Source: Bacteroidales bacterium (GTDB lineage: Bacteria; Bacteroidota; Bacteroidia; Bacteroidales; F082). From it: a stretch of DNA of 42,688 nucleotides. The stretch is from positions 1-42,688 of the forward strand of contig JAFTXI010000005.1 of assembly GCA_017461665.1 (NCBI GenBank), read 5' to 3'. The position numbers were made by a program, and so were the translations under genes. Shown here piece after piece: positions 42,545 to 42,688 of the stretch. Numbering within the stretch: position 1 is the stretch's first letter; every line of letters starts with the position of its first letter. The notes under the pieces were generated by a model. The model was not told the origin of the DNA and searched no databases. It was given only the letters and a program-made list of their open reading frames with translations.

Positions 42545-42688
42545 ATGGTGTTATGAAAAAGTGTAAAGAGAAGATAGAAGATCCATTGAAGTTGTTGCTG
42601 CCAGATGCCATATACGACTATTTTGAATTGGTAAACACGGAAATGTCTGGTATTGAAGTTCATCTGTTTCTGGATGTGAAACATAATC
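42545..42688 (+). mobile_element. Insertion sequence, left part only
   Basis: Inferred from the partial transposase and from the abrupt loss of the neighbouring gene's 3' end. No terminal repeat or target duplication can be confirmed because the right end is outside the window. Confidence 0.45.
42553..42688 (+). CDS. IS transposase, N-terminal fragment (ISAon1-like), cut by window end
   Basis: Forty-five codons are visible: MKKCKEKIEDPLKLLLPDAI, then YDYFELVNTEMSGIEVHLFL, then DVKHN. The pattern L-L-P-x-x-I/L-x-D-Y-F-E-L-V followed by a short acidic strand matches, from memory, the N-terminal ORF of ISAon1-type elements, which precedes a separate DDE transposase ORF. The upstream ATG at 42545 ends after three codons, so the ATG at 42553 is used. 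The element appears to have inserted into the end of the nuclease-like pseudogene. Confidence 0.6.
   Translation, partial: MKKCKEKIEDPLKLLLPDAIYDYFELVNTEMSGIEVHLFLDVKHN

Noticed and set aside
1-42688. tRNA or rRNA genes
   Set aside because: The intergenic gaps were read for cloverleaf-like sequence and none was seen; most gaps are filled by the repeats described.

Overview
The window looks like chromosome from an uncultured or little-studied member of the Bacteroidota, most likely Bacteroidales. Three things point there. Most transcription units start behind the Bacteroidota -7 motif TAnnTTTG, several with TTG about 19-21 bases upstream. There is a type IX secretion (T9SS) sorting domain on a C25 peptidase. 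The housekeeping genes (PurE, PdxA, EttA, LPS genes, a DUF4296 lipoprotein) read like that phylum, and Shine-Dalgarno sequences are mostly absent. The coding strand switches often and most units are short operons.

Layout: 0.2-3.8 kb holds, leftward, a lipoprotein, an M16 zinc protease and pdxA. 3.9-7.8 kb is an LPS block: an outer-membrane protein and waaA rightward, and kdsD-lptB leftward. 7.9-10.5 kb is recQ plus a DUF4296 lipoprotein. 10.5-14.9 kb holds osmC, a second lipoprotein, and the leftward hpt-adk-malQ run. 15-21.8 kb holds a GadC-like antiporter, a decayed secreted-protein gene, the large C25/T9SS peptidase and an HdeD-like membrane protein. 21.9-26.3 kb is a rightward run (deacetylase, FemAB/GNAT-like protein, Na+ symporter, ComEA-like HhH protein). 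It is followed by an AT-rich orphan gene convergent with a probable small RNA. 26.9-32.9 kb holds a rhomboid protease, purE, mfd, pssA and a PAS protein. 33-36.9 kb is an LptF/G-type permease with two glycosyltransferases. 37-41.8 kb is ettA, thiL and uvrC. The right edge is accessory DNA: a frameshifted restriction-endonuclease-like gene, then the first 45 codons of an IS transposase.

The most unusual feature is the intergenic DNA. Many gaps are built from a small kit of parts: arrays of degenerate 7-bp or 8-bp units, 19-20 bp palindromes (GGACACATTCGATGTGTCC and GGACGTATCGCATACGTCC types), and a longer hairpin with GAGACG/CGTCTC ends. Four gaps carry the parts in a related order. Two copies about 165 bp long are nearly identical and inverted 26 kb apart. 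One palindrome sits inside uvrC in frame, and the arrays supply stop codons and terminal residues to neighbouring genes.

Functionally the window is core envelope biogenesis (KDO synthesis and transfer, LPS export, phosphatidylserine synthesis, glycosyl transfer), DNA repair (RecQ, Mfd, UvrC) and cofactor/nucleotide metabolism (PdxA, ThiL, PurE, Hpt, Adk), with a few accessory insertions. Several apparent TTG starts fall inside promoters or repeats and have been moved to downstream ATGs.
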